A DNA stretch of 64,000 bases from Paenibacillus rhizosphaerae (GCF_014192015.1 NZ_JACHXJ010000003.1:795200-859199); one strand, 5' to 3'. Positions 7,579 to 15,659 are shown, counted from the first letter of the stretch. Translations and numbers: made by a program. Notes: a model not told the origin generated them from the sequence alone.

Positions 7579-8511
7579 TTATACGTTAGGAAAAAGAGGC
7601 GTCGAGAGATATCTTTCTCCTGTATCGGGAAGCAATACGACGATCCGTTTATTGTGGTAATCCGGTCTTTTTGCCAGTTGAATGGCCGCGTAAACGGCAG
7701 CCCCGGACGAAATGCCCACCAGCAACCCTTCCCATCTGGACAGCGAACGGGCCGTTTCCAGCGCATCTTCGTCTTTAACCTGGATGATCTCATCTACGAT
7801 GGACGAGTTAAAGTTATCCGGAACAAAGCCCGCCCCGATGCCTTGAATCTGGTGAGCCCCCTTTTTCCCTCCGGACAGAACTGCCGAGGCAAAAGGCTCC
7901 ACCGCCACGATCCGCACGGACGGATTTCTTTCCTTTAGCACCTCGCCAACCCCAGTGATGGTGCCGCCTGTACCGACACCGCTGATGAAAATGTCCACGT
8001 CCCCGCCAGTGTCTCTCCAAATCTCTTCCGCTGTCGTCATCCGGTGAATCGCCGGATTGGCCGGGTTGTTAAATTGCTGTGGAATAAAGGAGTTCGGGGT
8101 GGATGCCGCGATTTCTTCGGCTTTGCGGATAGCACCGCCCATCCCTTCATTCGCCGGTGTCAGCACCAGCTCGGCTCCAAGCGCAAGCAGCAGCTTGCGG
8201 CGCTCCAGGCTGAAGCTCTCCGGCAGGGTAATAATCAGCTTGTAACCCAATGCCGCTGCCGCAAAAGCCAGGCCTACCCCGGTATTTCCGCTCGTCGGCT
8301 CGATGATCACCGAGTCCTTGTTCAGCAGTCCGCGCTCCTCGGCATCCTTGATCATGGCATAACCGATGCGGTCCTTTACGCTGCCTGCCGGGTTAAAATA
8401 CTCCAGTTTAGCAATGAGGGTCGCCTGAAGCTCGTGCCTCTCCATCACATGGCCCAGCTCCAGCAGCGGCGTATTTCCTATAAGTTCAGTCAAGTTCTTG
8501 GCGATTGTCAT
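7579..8511 (-). CDS. cysK: Cysteine synthase (O-acetylserine sulfhydrylase)
   Basis: A 310-residue PLP enzyme making L-cysteine from O-acetylserine and sulfide in the cytosol. The PLP lysine K46 sits in NPAGSVKDRIG, the asparagine loop is EPTSGNTGVGLAF (about 69-81), the phosphate loop is GVGTGGTITGVGE, and the protein ends with the usual GERYLSTPLF. ATG at 8511 is chosen because the mature family sequence begins MTIAKNLTELIGNTPLLEL; AGGAG lies 11 bases before it. No riboswitch or T-box was seen upstream. It could be a housekeeping or secondary CysK. Confidence 0.92.
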   Translation of the reverse strand: MTIAKNLTELIGNTPLLELGHVMERHELQATLIAKLEYFNPAGSVKDRIGYAMIKDAEERGLLNKDSVIIEPTSGNTGVGLAFAAAALGYKLIITLPESFSLERRKLLLALGAELVLTPANEGMGGAIRKAEEIAASTPNSFIPQQFNNPANPAIHRMTTAEEIWRDTGGDVDIFISGVGTGGTITGVGEVLKERNPSVRIVAVEPFASAVLSGGKKGAHQIQGIGAGFVPDNFNSSIVDEIIQVKDEDALETARSLSRWEGLLVGISSGAAVYAAIQLAKRPDYHNKRIVVLLPDTGERYLSTPLFPNV

Positions 8512-8646
8512 TTCCGTTAACACTCCTGAGTATAAAATCCAACTTCCTCCGTTGGTCATTACTTCAAGTTATCATTTCCGGAAAATAAAAACAATCCATG
8601 CAACCCATGAAGCACCGTAGACAGGCTGCTTGCTCACGCTGCCCTG

Positions 8647-9228
8647 TCATACCTCTACAATACCGGCGGCTTGGTAGGGGTAGTCGATCTGCCTTTTCAC
8701 GAGCTGCGCCGCTTCGGCTCCCGCCAATAGCTCAATGACGTATACGCCCAGATCAATCGATGTGGCCACCCCGCCGGCCGTGATGAAATGACCATCTTTT
8801 ACGATTCGGGCATGAACCACCTCTTCGCAGTAAGGCTGCAGCAAGTCGTAGACGTTGGGATGGGTCGTCGCTTTCCGTCCTTTTAAAAACCCCGCAGCTC
8901 CCCACAGCAGCGAACCCGTGCATACGGACACTTTGAATTCCGCCGATTCCGCCGTTCGAATCCAGTCGATAAAGTCCACATCCTCCCGTAGCTTTCGCGT
9001 TCCCATTCCGCCCGGGATGAACACCAGGTCATACGCCGATAAATCCGGCCGGATTACATTCACCCTGACCCGCATGCCCAGTTCATCCGTCACTTCCTCC
9101 GTCAAGCCGCAAATGTCCCATGTCGTATCTTTCGTTGGCTCAAACTGCCGCAAGCGGTAGATGACATCATAAAAGCCGACAAAATCCAGAAACGTAACGC
9201 CATCGAACAAAACCAGCGCAATCCTCAA
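8647..9228 (-). CDS. DJ-1/PfpI family protein
   Basis: A 193-residue class I glutamine-amidotransferase-like protein. The nucleophile elbow is VSVCTGSLLWGAAG with C103. The upstream acidic residue region DLVFIPGGMGTRKL and the later ATTHPNVYDLL and TAGGVATSIDLGVYVIELL match the subgroup that also forms the sensor half of GlxA-like AraC regulators. No AraC DNA-binding domain is attached. The start is TTG at 9228 behind AGAGGATG. Possible roles are hydrolase, isocyanide hydratase-like or deglycase-like; the sequence does not decide. Confidence 0.82.
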   Translation of the reverse strand: MRIALVLFDGVTFLDFVGFYDVIYRLRQFEPTKDTTWDICGLTEEVTDELGMRVRVNVIRPDLSAYDLVFIPGGMGTRKLREDVDFIDWIRTAESAEFKVSVCTGSLLWGAAGFLKGRKATTHPNVYDLLQPYCEEVVHARIVKDGHFITAGGVATSIDLGVYVIELLAGAEAAQLVKRQIDYPYQAAGIVEV

Positions 9229-9244
9229 TCGGAATCATCCTCTC

Positions 9245-9296
9245 AAAAAAAGGGGTGACCTAGGTAACAGCCTATCTGAAACGACCCCGGCCCCTT
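9245..9296 (-). terminator. Terminator after the GNAT fragment
   Basis: On the minus strand AAGGGGCC...GGTCACCCCTT forms an imperfect stem followed by seven Ts. Confidence 0.5.
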
Positions 9297-9521
9297 CTAT
9301 ATTGAACTGCTCAAAGCTGTATGAGATGCGGCATATTCTTCTTTCAGCAAGCCGTAGATCTCCAAATCGACAACGCCTTTACCCGACCAGACGGTTGCCT
9401 GCCTTAACGTCCCCTCCAGCATAAAACCGTTCTTCTGCAGCACACGCTTGGAGGCATCGTTCGCCGGCATCACTTCGGCCTGCAGCCGATTGACCCCCAC
9501 CTGGCATGGACGGACAAGCAT
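9297..9521 (-). pseudogene. C-terminal fragment of a RimJ/RimL acetyltransferase
   Basis: Seventy-four codons match only the last third of a RimJ/RimL acetyltransferase: VNRLQAEVMPANDASKRVLQ, then NGFMLEGTLRQ and GLLKEEY. The CoA-binding half is absent. The homologous part begins a few codons after the stop of the upstream P-loop kinase, with an ATG overlapping that stop, so a deletion has joined the two genes. The fragment could be translated by coupling but lacks a catalytic core. A terminator still follows it. Confidence 0.75.
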
Positions 9522-10075
9522 TACTCCATCAGTTCAGCAACCTGACGAATAACGTCGCCGACATCGTCACCGTTCCGGATGACAAAGAAATGGTCCGCTT
9601 CTTCCGCCGTAGGCTCTATGACGCCGCTGTCTGGAGACTCCGCCTGCTGCCGATCCAAAACGGCTTTAAAGGAAGAAGCCCTGCTGAAGATGGAAGTGCT
9701 TCGCTGGCTGTGAGCTACCCGTTCTTGAAGGACCGCATCCGGAAGGTCAAAATAAACGACAACCGTCGTAAATCCATGGTTTTGGTAATATTCGATCAGT
9801 TTGAGGCGGGCATGGCGATGGCGGTTGGAATTGCACAGGATGAGATGATAGGAGGTCTGGTTTACCGCATAATCCACAATGGCCTGAGTCACGGCATATT
9901 TGATCCGATTAGGTCCTTGTTTCGGCAGCAGAGTCCGATAATGGGTATTGATAAAATCCGCATGGTTGTCCTGATCAATGACCAGGGCGTTCGGCAGTTG
10001 TCCTTCCAAGGATTGGGCAAACGTCGATTTACCGCTGTGGGTTACCCCTACGGTTAGGATGGCGAGCCTCTTCAC
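9521..10075 (-). CDS. P-loop kinase-like ATPase
   Basis: A 184-residue AAA/nucleotide-kinase-like protein. Walker A is TVGVTHSGKSTFAQ (residues 8-21), a Walker-B-like strand is YHLILCNSN, and a lid-like basic region ERVAHSQRSTSIF follows. It resembles small kinases that phosphorylate nucleosides, sugars or antibiotics; the substrate is unknown. The start is a GTG that overlaps the stop of the upstream VOC gene by four bases (GTGA), so the two are translationally coupled. Confidence 0.78.
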   Translation of the reverse strand: MKRLAILTVGVTHSGKSTFAQSLEGQLPNALVIDQDNHADFINTHYRTLLPKQGPNRIKYAVTQAIVDYAVNQTSYHLILCNSNRHRHARLKLIEYYQNHGFTTVVVYFDLPDAVLQERVAHSQRSTSIFSRASSFKAVLDRQQAESPDSGVIEPTAEEADHFFVIRNGDDVGDVIRQVAELME

Positions 10076-10461
10076 TGCGGCTGCTCCTTAGGCTGATAGG
10101 CGCCCAGCTCATTTCCGAATGGATCGACAAATTTGAGGACCCAGCCGAATCCGTGATCTTCATACTGCCTGATATGTACTTCGTTGTCCTGCAGCGCATC
10201 GTGCAGCCGGTCAATCTGCCGGGTGATAAACATAAAAGACGGCATCGGAAATTCATCTTCCGCCAGCCAAAATGTCCGCTCATTCTTTGTGCTGCGGTGC
10301 AGCATGAGAACCGGACCGGAAGTGAATTTTAACCAAGCCGCATGATCATACACCGTCATAATATCAAGACCAAGCACCTTGTTATACCACTCAACCGCTT
10401 GCGGGATATCCTGCACCGGCAATTGCACGTGATCAACGTTCTCTACGAGATGGTTCAACAT
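10072..10461 (-). CDS. VOC/glyoxalase-fold protein
   Basis: A 129-residue vicinal-oxygen-chelate protein with two beta-alpha-beta-beta-beta halves: VDHVQLPVQDIPQAVEWYNK at the N-terminus and GFGWVLKFVDPFGNELGAYQ at the C-terminus. Likely metal ligands are the N-terminal His and a C-terminal Glu. Family members are glyoxalases, dioxygenases or drug-binding resistance proteins. ATG at 10461 sits right after GGGAGGAGTT, better than an ATG 15 bases upstream. Coupled to the downstream kinase by a 4-base overlap. Confidence 0.8.
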   Translation of the reverse strand: MLNHLVENVDHVQLPVQDIPQAVEWYNKVLGLDIMTVYDHAAWLKFTSGPVLMLHRSTKNERTFWLAEDEFPMPSFMFITRQIDRLHDALQDNEVHIRQYEDHGFGWVLKFVDPFGNELGAYQPKEQPQ

Positions 10462-10502
10462 AACTCCTCCCTTCATCCTTCACGAATTAACCAGGTTTCG
10501 GC

Positions 10503-10947
10503 TTAATAATATTTCAATAATTCCTTGTCGATCTCATCAATATAACCGATGTCTTGTTGACCATCCCAGAATACAATGCTGCTCGCTTCATTATTGATGA
10601 CAAAAGGCCTCTCCTGATCAATATCCGCACAAAACAATCCGCCGTATTCGGTCCTGCCGTCCTTTAACCGGAACTTCATCATCCCTTTAAATGCAACATG
10701 ATTCGAGGTTTGATTGGTCTCTTCAGCCATTTCGCGTATAGCGCATTCTCGAAGGGATTCGCTAGGTTCCAATATTCCGCCGGGTAATTCCCAGTGATTT
10801 TTCCATGTATTGTGGAGCAGCTTTATTCTTGGCTACGACCAGGGCGTGAGTAATCGGAAAATCCAGGCTCATTTGGGCTGCTTCCTCTTCGGACACGCGC
10901 AGAAATTCGTCAAATACATCCCCATTTTGATTGATACAAATCGGCAT
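10503..10947 (-). pseudogene. Frameshifted Nudix hydrolase
   Basis: Two overlapping frames together make one Nudix protein of about 145 residues. The first (from ATG 10947, after AAGGAGGATCGAG) gives MPICINQNGDVFDEF...HALVVAKNK; the second continues as LLHNTWKNHWELPGGILEPS and completes the Nudix box GILEPSESLRECAIREMAEE. Removing one base from the three-base run at 10822-10824 restores a single frame. The last Nudix-box glycine is Asn. Either a recent frameshift or an indel error in the assembly; the rest of the gene looks intact. Confidence 0.75.
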
Positions 10948-11026
10948 CTCGATCCTCCTTCACGAAATATAACGAAATACTCAACGGATGCAACTCGGAT
11001 GCTCTTGTACCAGAACTTCCATCCGC

Positions 11027-11671
11027 TCAAAAAATCTCTCCAAGCTTGATTTCATCATAAGAATGTACCGTGATATCCGCTTGGTCCAGGTTCTGATTCC
11101 CCGAGTTCGGATTCAGATAGCCAATGCACTTCATGCCAGCCTTCTTGGCGGCGATCACCCCGTTTCTTGAATCTTCAAGAACGACGCAATTCTGCGGATC
11201 GACTCCGAGCTGCTTTGCCGTCTCGAGGTAAATGTCGGGTGCGGGTTTTCCTTTTGGAACCTCCTCACCGCTGACCACCGTTTTAAAAAAATGACTCAGC
11301 CCAAATTTCCCAAGGACACCTTCAATAAAAATCCTCGGGGAAGACGAAGCAACCGCCATCGGAATATTCCGCTGCTTAAGTTGAGCAATCAGCTCCCGAA
11401 TGCCTGCTATAGGCTCTATTTCGAGATTGTTGAGAATATTCATTTTCAAATTCATTTGATACTCGATCATGTCCTCAATCGTATGCACCAAGTTGTGCTC
11501 CTGCCTGAAAATGCCCAGCATCTCGGGATTGGTCATCCCGACAAACCGCTCCAGCTCCTGCTCCGTCGTTTTCACACCAAAGTAATCGAGTGTCTTAATA
11601 TCCACGTCAAAATGAATCGGTTCGCTGTCAATAATGACGCCATCCATATCGAAAATAAATGCGCTGTTCAT
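11027..11671 (-). CDS. HAD hydrolase, beta-phosphoglucomutase-like
   Basis: A 214-residue HAD phosphatase of subfamily IA. Motif I is FIFDMDGVIIDSEP with nucleophile D8 and acid D10, motif II is AVASSSPR, motif III lies around KGKPAPDIYL, and motif IV is CVVLEDSRNGVIAAK. The DGV-IDSEP signature is common to beta-phosphoglucomutase and sugar-phosphate phosphatases. ATG follows GGGAGGAACTTC. It lies 18 bases downstream of the Nudix gene and is probably co-transcribed with it. Confidence 0.85.
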   Translation of the reverse strand: MNSAFIFDMDGVIIDSEPIHFDVDIKTLDYFGVKTTEQELERFVGMTNPEMLGIFRQEHNLVHTIEDMIEYQMNLKMNILNNLEIEPIAGIRELIAQLKQRNIPMAVASSSPRIFIEGVLGKFGLSHFFKTVVSGEEVPKGKPAPDIYLETAKQLGVDPQNCVVLEDSRNGVIAAKKAGMKCIGYLNPNSGNQNLDQADITVHSYDEIKLGEIF

Positions 11672-11689
11672 GAAGTTCCTCCCTTTCGC

Positions 11690-12181
11690 CTAACCTGCAG
11701 TTATAAACTTATGCTTCAAATAATACATGATCCCAGCCCGGTCCACATCGGAAAATTGTCTTGGGTCCTCTTTCATCAGTTGATGGATTTCCTTGACCGA
11801 TCTCCAGCCGACATCCGCCGTTTCATCGCCATTTCGCAGCAACGTTCCCTCAGCCCTGCATAAAAAGTACATACCTATGGAATCTACCGGACCTTTGATC
11901 GTCTGATATACGCAAAAGGGTTCGACACACTCTACCTCAAACCCCGGATTGATCCCGCGCGTATCAATCCTTTTCTCGCTGCCTTTTATTTCGACGATGG
12001 TGAGCCCCGTCTCCTCGCGCACTTCACGTCTTAATCCATCCAGGATCGGTTCAAACAGCTCCAATCTGCCTCCTGGCAATTCCAATGATTCTTCTCCCGG
12101 CTTGCAGCGAGTCTGAAGAATGATTTCCGCTTGGTTGCGATGAACGCGTTCAATGATGGCCCTTGCATTGACGAAAAACAT
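11690..12181 (-). CDS. Nudix hydrolase
   Basis: A 163-residue Nudix protein hydrolysing a nucleoside diphosphate linked to another group. The Nudix box reads ELPGGRLELFEPILDGLRRE followed by VREETGLTI, fitting G-x5-E-x7-REUXEEXGU except at the first Glu. ATG at 12181 has GAGGGGG upstream; an earlier in-frame ATG lacks a site. It probably forms a two-gene unit with the HAD gene below, a pairing that fits nucleotide clean-up. Confidence 0.82.
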   Translation of the reverse strand: MFFVNARAIIERVHRNQAEIILQTRCKPGEESLELPGGRLELFEPILDGLRREVREETGLTIVEIKGSEKRIDTRGINPGFEVECVEPFCVYQTIKGPVDSIGMYFLCRAEGTLLRNGDETADVGWRSVKEIHQLMKEDPRQFSDVDRAGIMYYLKHKFITAG

Positions 12182-12217
12182 AACGCGTGCCCCCTCTTCC
12201 ACTTTGATGATTACTCA

Positions 12218-12695
12218 TTAAAAACGGATCACATCCGCATCCGGCGGTGTATACCTGAGCATTCTCCCCATCGTCAAATCTGGCCTTTGTGATGGAATTC
12301 GTGCGTCATGACGTGAGTTATCAGCTGCAAAATAGAGTATTCTTTCTGAGCATGCAGCGAGAGAATCTCACCGGCGATACGCTCATCGGGACGGTAACTG
12401 TATTCCTGCAGAAATCTCTCTACCATCTCATCAACTTCTGAAAATAGGTTTCGAATATCCTGCACCGTGCAAGTGAGGCTGGTTTCCGTGGTTTCCCGGG
12501 ATGAACGCATGGCAAATCGGCGATCCAAAATTCATAGACATTAGCGATATGAACCAATGTATCACGTATGCTTCCCCTGCCAAAGTCATTTATAGGTAGA
12601 ATGAAGTCTGCCTCCTTGAATCCTTCGCAAAATGAAAGGACAACCTCCCTCGATCCTTGGACCAAGGCATACTGGTTGGCTAACAACCTAGTCAC
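12218..12695 (-). pseudogene. DinB-family protein with two frameshifts
   Basis: Three reading frames together give a full DinB four-helix protein of about 158 residues. The parts are VLSFCEGFKEADFILPINDF with TLVHIANVYEFWIAD, then FAMRSSRETTETSLTCTVQD to LITHVMTHEFHHKGQI, then LTMGRMLRYTPPDADVIRF. The frame changes at 12514-12516 and at 12276-12278; in both, adding one T to a three-T run on the coding strand restores the frame. The metal histidines (H of TLVHIAN, and HEFHH) are kept. DinB proteins are often thiol transferases or metal-binding enzymes. Two like-for-like losses suggest decay or homopolymer errors. Confidence 0.75.
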
Positions 12696-12755
12696 CTCAT
12701 TTCTGATATCATTTTTAATGATCTTTAATAGGAATATTGACCGGTGCCCGAGTCG

Positions 12756-13325
12756 TTATATCTTTAAGGGTATAACGTTGAAAAAGTCTTTGTAGTTGAA
12801 TAGGTAAAAATCGGCGCCTGGGGTTTCGTTCTGAAATAAACAGGTTTTAATCCCTAACGTCTTGCCGGGAAATATATCGATCTCCCGATCGCCAATAATG
12901 AAATCGATCTGGTTTCTATGATGCAAATACAGATATGATGCCGGATCCGGTTTTCTGGGAAAGCCGTCGTCACCAGCGACGATATCTACAAAATAGGGCT
13001 CCCAGTGATAATGTTGCAATATTTGGATGACTTCTCTGCGAGGTTTGTGAGTCATTATTACATTCTTTTCTGCTGTCCGTAAAATGTTCTCTAAGTCGGG
13101 GAAGGGTGGCGTTTGTTCCGGTTGAAGGCTCTCTTCTCTTCTAAAAATTTCTTTGATTTGAAACTCCGTTAGATTGAAGTACTTAACTGCGTGAGTAAAC
13201 GAGATCTTCAGCTGCTGCAGGATTTCTTCTGTAGGTCTTTGCCGTTCCAACACCTCATTAAAAATGTTCGTATAGGCTGGGTAAGTATTAAACAAGGTGC
13301 CGTCGAAGTCCCATAATATGTTCAA
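12756..13325 (-). CDS. HAD family hydrolase
   Basis: A 189-residue HAD-IA phosphatase. Motif I is ILWDFDGTLFNTYP with D6 and D8, motif II is VIMTHKPR, motif III lies at PRKPDPASYLYL, and the metal-binding motif IV is FIIGDREIDIFPGK. The cap is short and helical. The start is TTG at 13325 behind GGAGGAGGTCA; the longer frame upstream overlaps the small gene at 13351-13506. The substrate is unknown. Probably translated with that small gene. Confidence 0.8.
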   Translation of the reverse strand: MNILWDFDGTLFNTYPAYTNIFNEVLERQRPTEEILQQLKISFTHAVKYFNLTEFQIKEIFRREESLQPEQTPPFPDLENILRTAEKNVIMTHKPRREVIQILQHYHWEPYFVDIVAGDDGFPRKPDPASYLYLHHRNQIDFIIGDREIDIFPGKTLGIKTCLFQNETPGADFYLFNYKDFFNVIPLKI

Positions 13326-13350
13326 TGACCTCCTCCTCCCTTCACTAGGA

Positions 13351-13506
13351 TTAGAGATCCTCTCCCGACTCATCCACTTCTCTGCTACCGCCGCCAAAAT
13401 ACCATTGATGCCTCTCTATGAATTCTAAAAATTCGTCTATAAAAATATCGTTATTCTCATCATCTCGAATTTCGACGATTCCCTCAATTTTGATGAATTT
13501 GGCCAT
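13351..13506 (-). CDS. Small acidic protein (51 aa), unknown
   Basis: A 51-residue ORF with ATG after AATGGAGGCTTGTA, a good ribosome binding site. It begins MAKFIKIEGIVEIRDDENND and ends ERHQWYFGGGSREVDESGED. It looks like a small alpha-beta protein with a KIEGIVEI-type first strand and an acidic tail. Its stop is 25 bases upstream of the TTG start of the HAD gene, so the two probably share a transcript. No family recognised. The charged, codon-like composition and the ribosome binding site argue that it is real. Confidence 0.6.
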   Translation of the reverse strand: MAKFIKIEGIVEIRDDENNDIFIDEFLEFIERHQWYFGGGSREVDESGEDL

Positions 13507-13626
13507 TACAAGCCTCCATTAATTAAATTTTTAGTATACTCGTTGATATGTCTCACCACTAGCCACTCAAAATGATTCAGGCCAACTGCGCTCCTCCCAA
13601 AAAATACATCCTGAATTACTTCTACT

Positions 13627-13655
13627 TTGATACATATTTTTTGTGTTATTATATA
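13627..13655 (+). promoter_or_regulatory. Promoter of antitoxin RNA, copy A
   Basis: TTGATA at 13627-13632 followed after 17 bases by TATATA at 13650-13655. The predicted start lies near 13662, just before the 5' hairpin of the RNA. The -10 neighbourhood (TATRTAATRAAGACC) is kept in the other two copies. Confidence 0.6.
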
Positions 13656-13659
13656 TGTA

Positions 13660-13777
13660 ATGAAGACCAAGTGCTGGTAACACTTGGTCCATACAATTGG
13701 CTTGGATGGGATTCCCCTTCTTAGTCAGTTCAAAGGAAAAAAACCACCTTTCGCTTCCAATCTAAGGGTGGGTTTTT
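13660..13777 (+). ncRNA. Putative RatA-like antitoxin RNA, copy A
   Basis: A non-coding unit of about 118 bases repeated three times in the window. It starts with a perfect 9-bp hairpin (GACCAAGTG at 13665-13673, CACTTGGTC at 13681-13689), continues with a conserved single-stranded part CAATTGGCTTGGATGG, and ends in a terminator-like stem (AAACCACCTT...AAGGGTGGGTTTTT). A promoter lies directly upstream. Its 3' end converges on and overlaps the 3' end of the holin-like toxin gene on the other strand. This matches the arrangement of TxpA/RatA type I toxin-antitoxin loci, where the 3' ends of toxin mRNA and RNA antitoxin pair. Function is inferred from layout and family. Confidence 0.65.
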
Positions 13778-13871
13778 ACTTTCTCTTGTTGTTATTATTA
13801 ATGTATGTTAAAAGAGCAAGAATCAGCGTCCCAAATAGGAACATGATCGTTAATGCGTCTTTTACTTCCAT
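13776..13871 (-). CDS. Putative holin-like type I toxin (31 aa)
   Basis: A 31-residue peptide: an acidic N-terminal turn (MEVKDALTIM), one hydrophobic helix (FLFGTLILALLTYI) and a basic polar tail (NNNNKRK). This is the form of the putative holin-like toxins of Bacillota, related to TxpA and BsrG, which insert in the membrane. ATG follows GAAAGGAGCTGAAGCC, a strong site. The stop codon touches the converging terminator of the antitoxin RNA on the plus strand. It is the only one of three loci in the window with the toxin frame intact. Confidence 0.75.
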   Translation of the reverse strand: MEVKDALTIMFLFGTLILALLTYINNNNKRK

Positions 13872-13916
13872 GGCTTCAGCTCCTTTCGAAGGGAAACCAT
13901 GCCCACCCAAGATTAA

Positions 13917-14306
13917 CTACCCCACCGCAACAATCAAACTCGTCACGAGCAATAACACAGAGACGGGCGCCCAGATCCTTCTCTCCCATTTGCTTCGAGT
14001 AATCAGGTTCAGCACGGTTGAAATCGTTGAAAAAGCAACCACAAACCAGATCGCTTTGTCGGCAAACGAATCCCATGCCGGAAAGAAGAAGCCCGACCTG
14101 ATCAGCACGATCGACGCGATGGCGAGAAGAACGATGGCCTGAACGATTGCCCCCATACGCATACCCGGCGGGTACTTTCCTGGGAACTTTCCACCCATCG
14201 CATAACTACCCCATGGCATCCCTAATGCCAGGGCCAGCTGAAAAAGAACCACAATAAAAATGAAAACGGTGAATAGCATCGCCGATATGGATACCAACAC
14301 GGTCAT
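13917..14306 (-). CDS. Four-helix integral membrane protein, unknown
   Basis: A 129-residue protein with four hydrophobic segments: about residues 5-29 (ISAMLFTVFIFIVVLFQLAL), 57-72 (AIVQAIVLLAIASIVL), 82-100 and 110-128. The conserved-looking loop GMPWGSYAMGGKFPGKYP between helices 1 and 2 is typical of a family of small uncharacterised membrane proteins in Bacillota. ATG at 14306 has GAGGGAGAG seven bases before it. It sits next to the holin-like toxin gene. No function can be assigned. Confidence 0.7.
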   Translation of the reverse strand: MTVLVSISAMLFTVFIFIVVLFQLALALGMPWGSYAMGGKFPGKYPPGMRMGAIVQAIVLLAIASIVLIRSGFFFPAWDSFADKAIWFVVAFSTISTVLNLITRSKWERRIWAPVSVLLLVTSLIVAVG

Positions 14307-14387
14307 CCCACTCTCCCTCAATTGAAGCCTATTGGGTGAAACCCGCTTTTTTTCTCTGGCAGCGCATCATTTCCGGCCTATGCCCCA

Positions 14388-14906
14388 CTACACCTCGATC
14401 CAAAATCGGTTCAAGACATTTCCGTCTTCCTCAATAAAGTCTTGGTCTGGAATCCCGCCATTGTTAAGGATCGTCTTCTTGGAGCCTATATTGTGGGCAT
14501 CGCAGACCACCAACACTTGATGTATTCCAAGTATCTTGGCTTCTTGTAGGGCTAAGGAGAGCAATCGGGTGGCGTAGCCTTTTTGCCTTTCCGAGGGACG
14601 GATCCCATATCCGATATGTCCGCCACTGTTCAATAATTTTTCATTAAGCTCATGTCGTATATTTACGGCTCCTGCGATCCGATTCGTCTCCGTCACTAAC
14701 CACAACGTGGAGTTCCTTACATATCCATCCGGCAGGTCCTTGCCTTGTTCATTGTCCTCTAAAAACCGGAGTATTGCCGCAAAATCCGTAGGATCCTTTG
14801 TAATGACCCAAGGTACCATCGGTTCATTGCTTTCCTTCCAGTCCAGATAAAAAGAGAGGTACTCCTCTTGCAGTTCTGCCGTAGGTTTGATTAATCGTAC
14901 AGTCAT
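14388..14906 (-). CDS. GNAT family N-acetyltransferase
   Basis: A 172-residue GNAT. The CoA site is GHIGYGIRPSERQKGYATRL (about residues 101-120), followed by ALQEAKILGIHQVLVVCDAH and NIGSKKTILNNGG, as in the YitI/MaeB-like predicted acetyltransferases of Bacillota. It begins TVRLIKPTAELQEEYLSFY. ATG at 14906 is used because the longer frame starts at a TTG without a site, while GAGGAG lies 10 bases before this ATG. Substrate unknown. Confidence 0.83.
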   Translation of the reverse strand: MTVRLIKPTAELQEEYLSFYLDWKESNEPMVPWVITKDPTDFAAILRFLEDNEQGKDLPDGYVRNSTLWLVTETNRIAGAVNIRHELNEKLLNSGGHIGYGIRPSERQKGYATRLLSLALQEAKILGIHQVLVVCDAHNIGSKKTILNNGGIPDQDFIEEDGNVLNRFWIEV

Positions 14907-14965
14907 CTCAGTTGCTCTCCTCAATCACATTTGTTTATCGTCTGACCGGCCGTGACAATCCATTT

Positions 14966-15610
14966 CTAATAGACTACGCCCAGAATGTCCTCGATCTTCT
15001 TGATGTAATGAGTGCAATTTTCCCGGAGCAGTTCTCCGTCGCCCCCATATCCATACTCGGCTCCGATAGAGTCAATCCCGTTGTTTTTGGCCCCGATCAT
15101 ATCATGCTTTCGGTCGCCAATCATGACCACTTCGCTTTTCACAAGGTTTCTGTTCTGGAGAAGGTATGTAATGATTTCGGTTTTGTCGGACAGCGTCCCA
15201 TCCAGATGACTGCCAACGACCCATTCAAAGTAATGGTCTACTTCAAAATACTTGAGGATCTCATCCGCAAACACTTTCGGTTTAGAGGTGGCGACATACA
15301 GCGTAAATCCGTCGTCCTGCAGCGTCTTCAGCACGCTTTGCATCCCGGGATACAGCTCATTTTCAAACATTCCGCGTTCCCTAAAATACTCCCTATAGTA
15401 TTCAACACCTTGCAACGCCTGGCCCTCGGAAAAGGAGTAGATTTCCATAAACGAGTTTTTCAACGGGGGACCGATAAACGGCTCCAGCTTATCTAAGTCA
15501 TCTTCTTGAATCCCGAACTTGTTCAGTGCATATTGTACCGACTTGGTAATCCCTATTTTGGGGTCCGTAATCGTTCCGTCCAGATCAAATAAAAGATGCT
15601 TGTATCTCAT
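14966..15610 (-). CDS. HAD hydrolase, Gph/PpaX-like phosphatase
   Basis: A 214-residue HAD-IA phosphatase. Motif I is HLLFDLDGTITDPKIG (D9, D11), the cap begins ITKSVQYALNKFGI and has the EPFIGPPLKNSF element shared by phosphoglycolate phosphatase-like proteins. Motif II is LYVATSKPKVFA, and motif IV is VVMIGDRKHDMIGAKNNGID. Possible substrates are phosphoglycolate, pyrophosphate or nucleoside monophosphates. The ATG has only a weak upstream site (AGGTAG). Confidence 0.85.
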   Translation of the reverse strand: MRYKHLLFDLDGTITDPKIGITKSVQYALNKFGIQEDDLDKLEPFIGPPLKNSFMEIYSFSEGQALQGVEYYREYFRERGMFENELYPGMQSVLKTLQDDGFTLYVATSKPKVFADEILKYFEVDHYFEWVVGSHLDGTLSDKTEIITYLLQNRNLVKSEVVMIGDRKHDMIGAKNNGIDSIGAEYGYGGDGELLRENCTHYIKKIEDILGVVY

Positions 15611-15659
15611 GAGCTAGTTTCTACCTGCTTTCTAATTATGGTTTTCCAATAAATAATGC

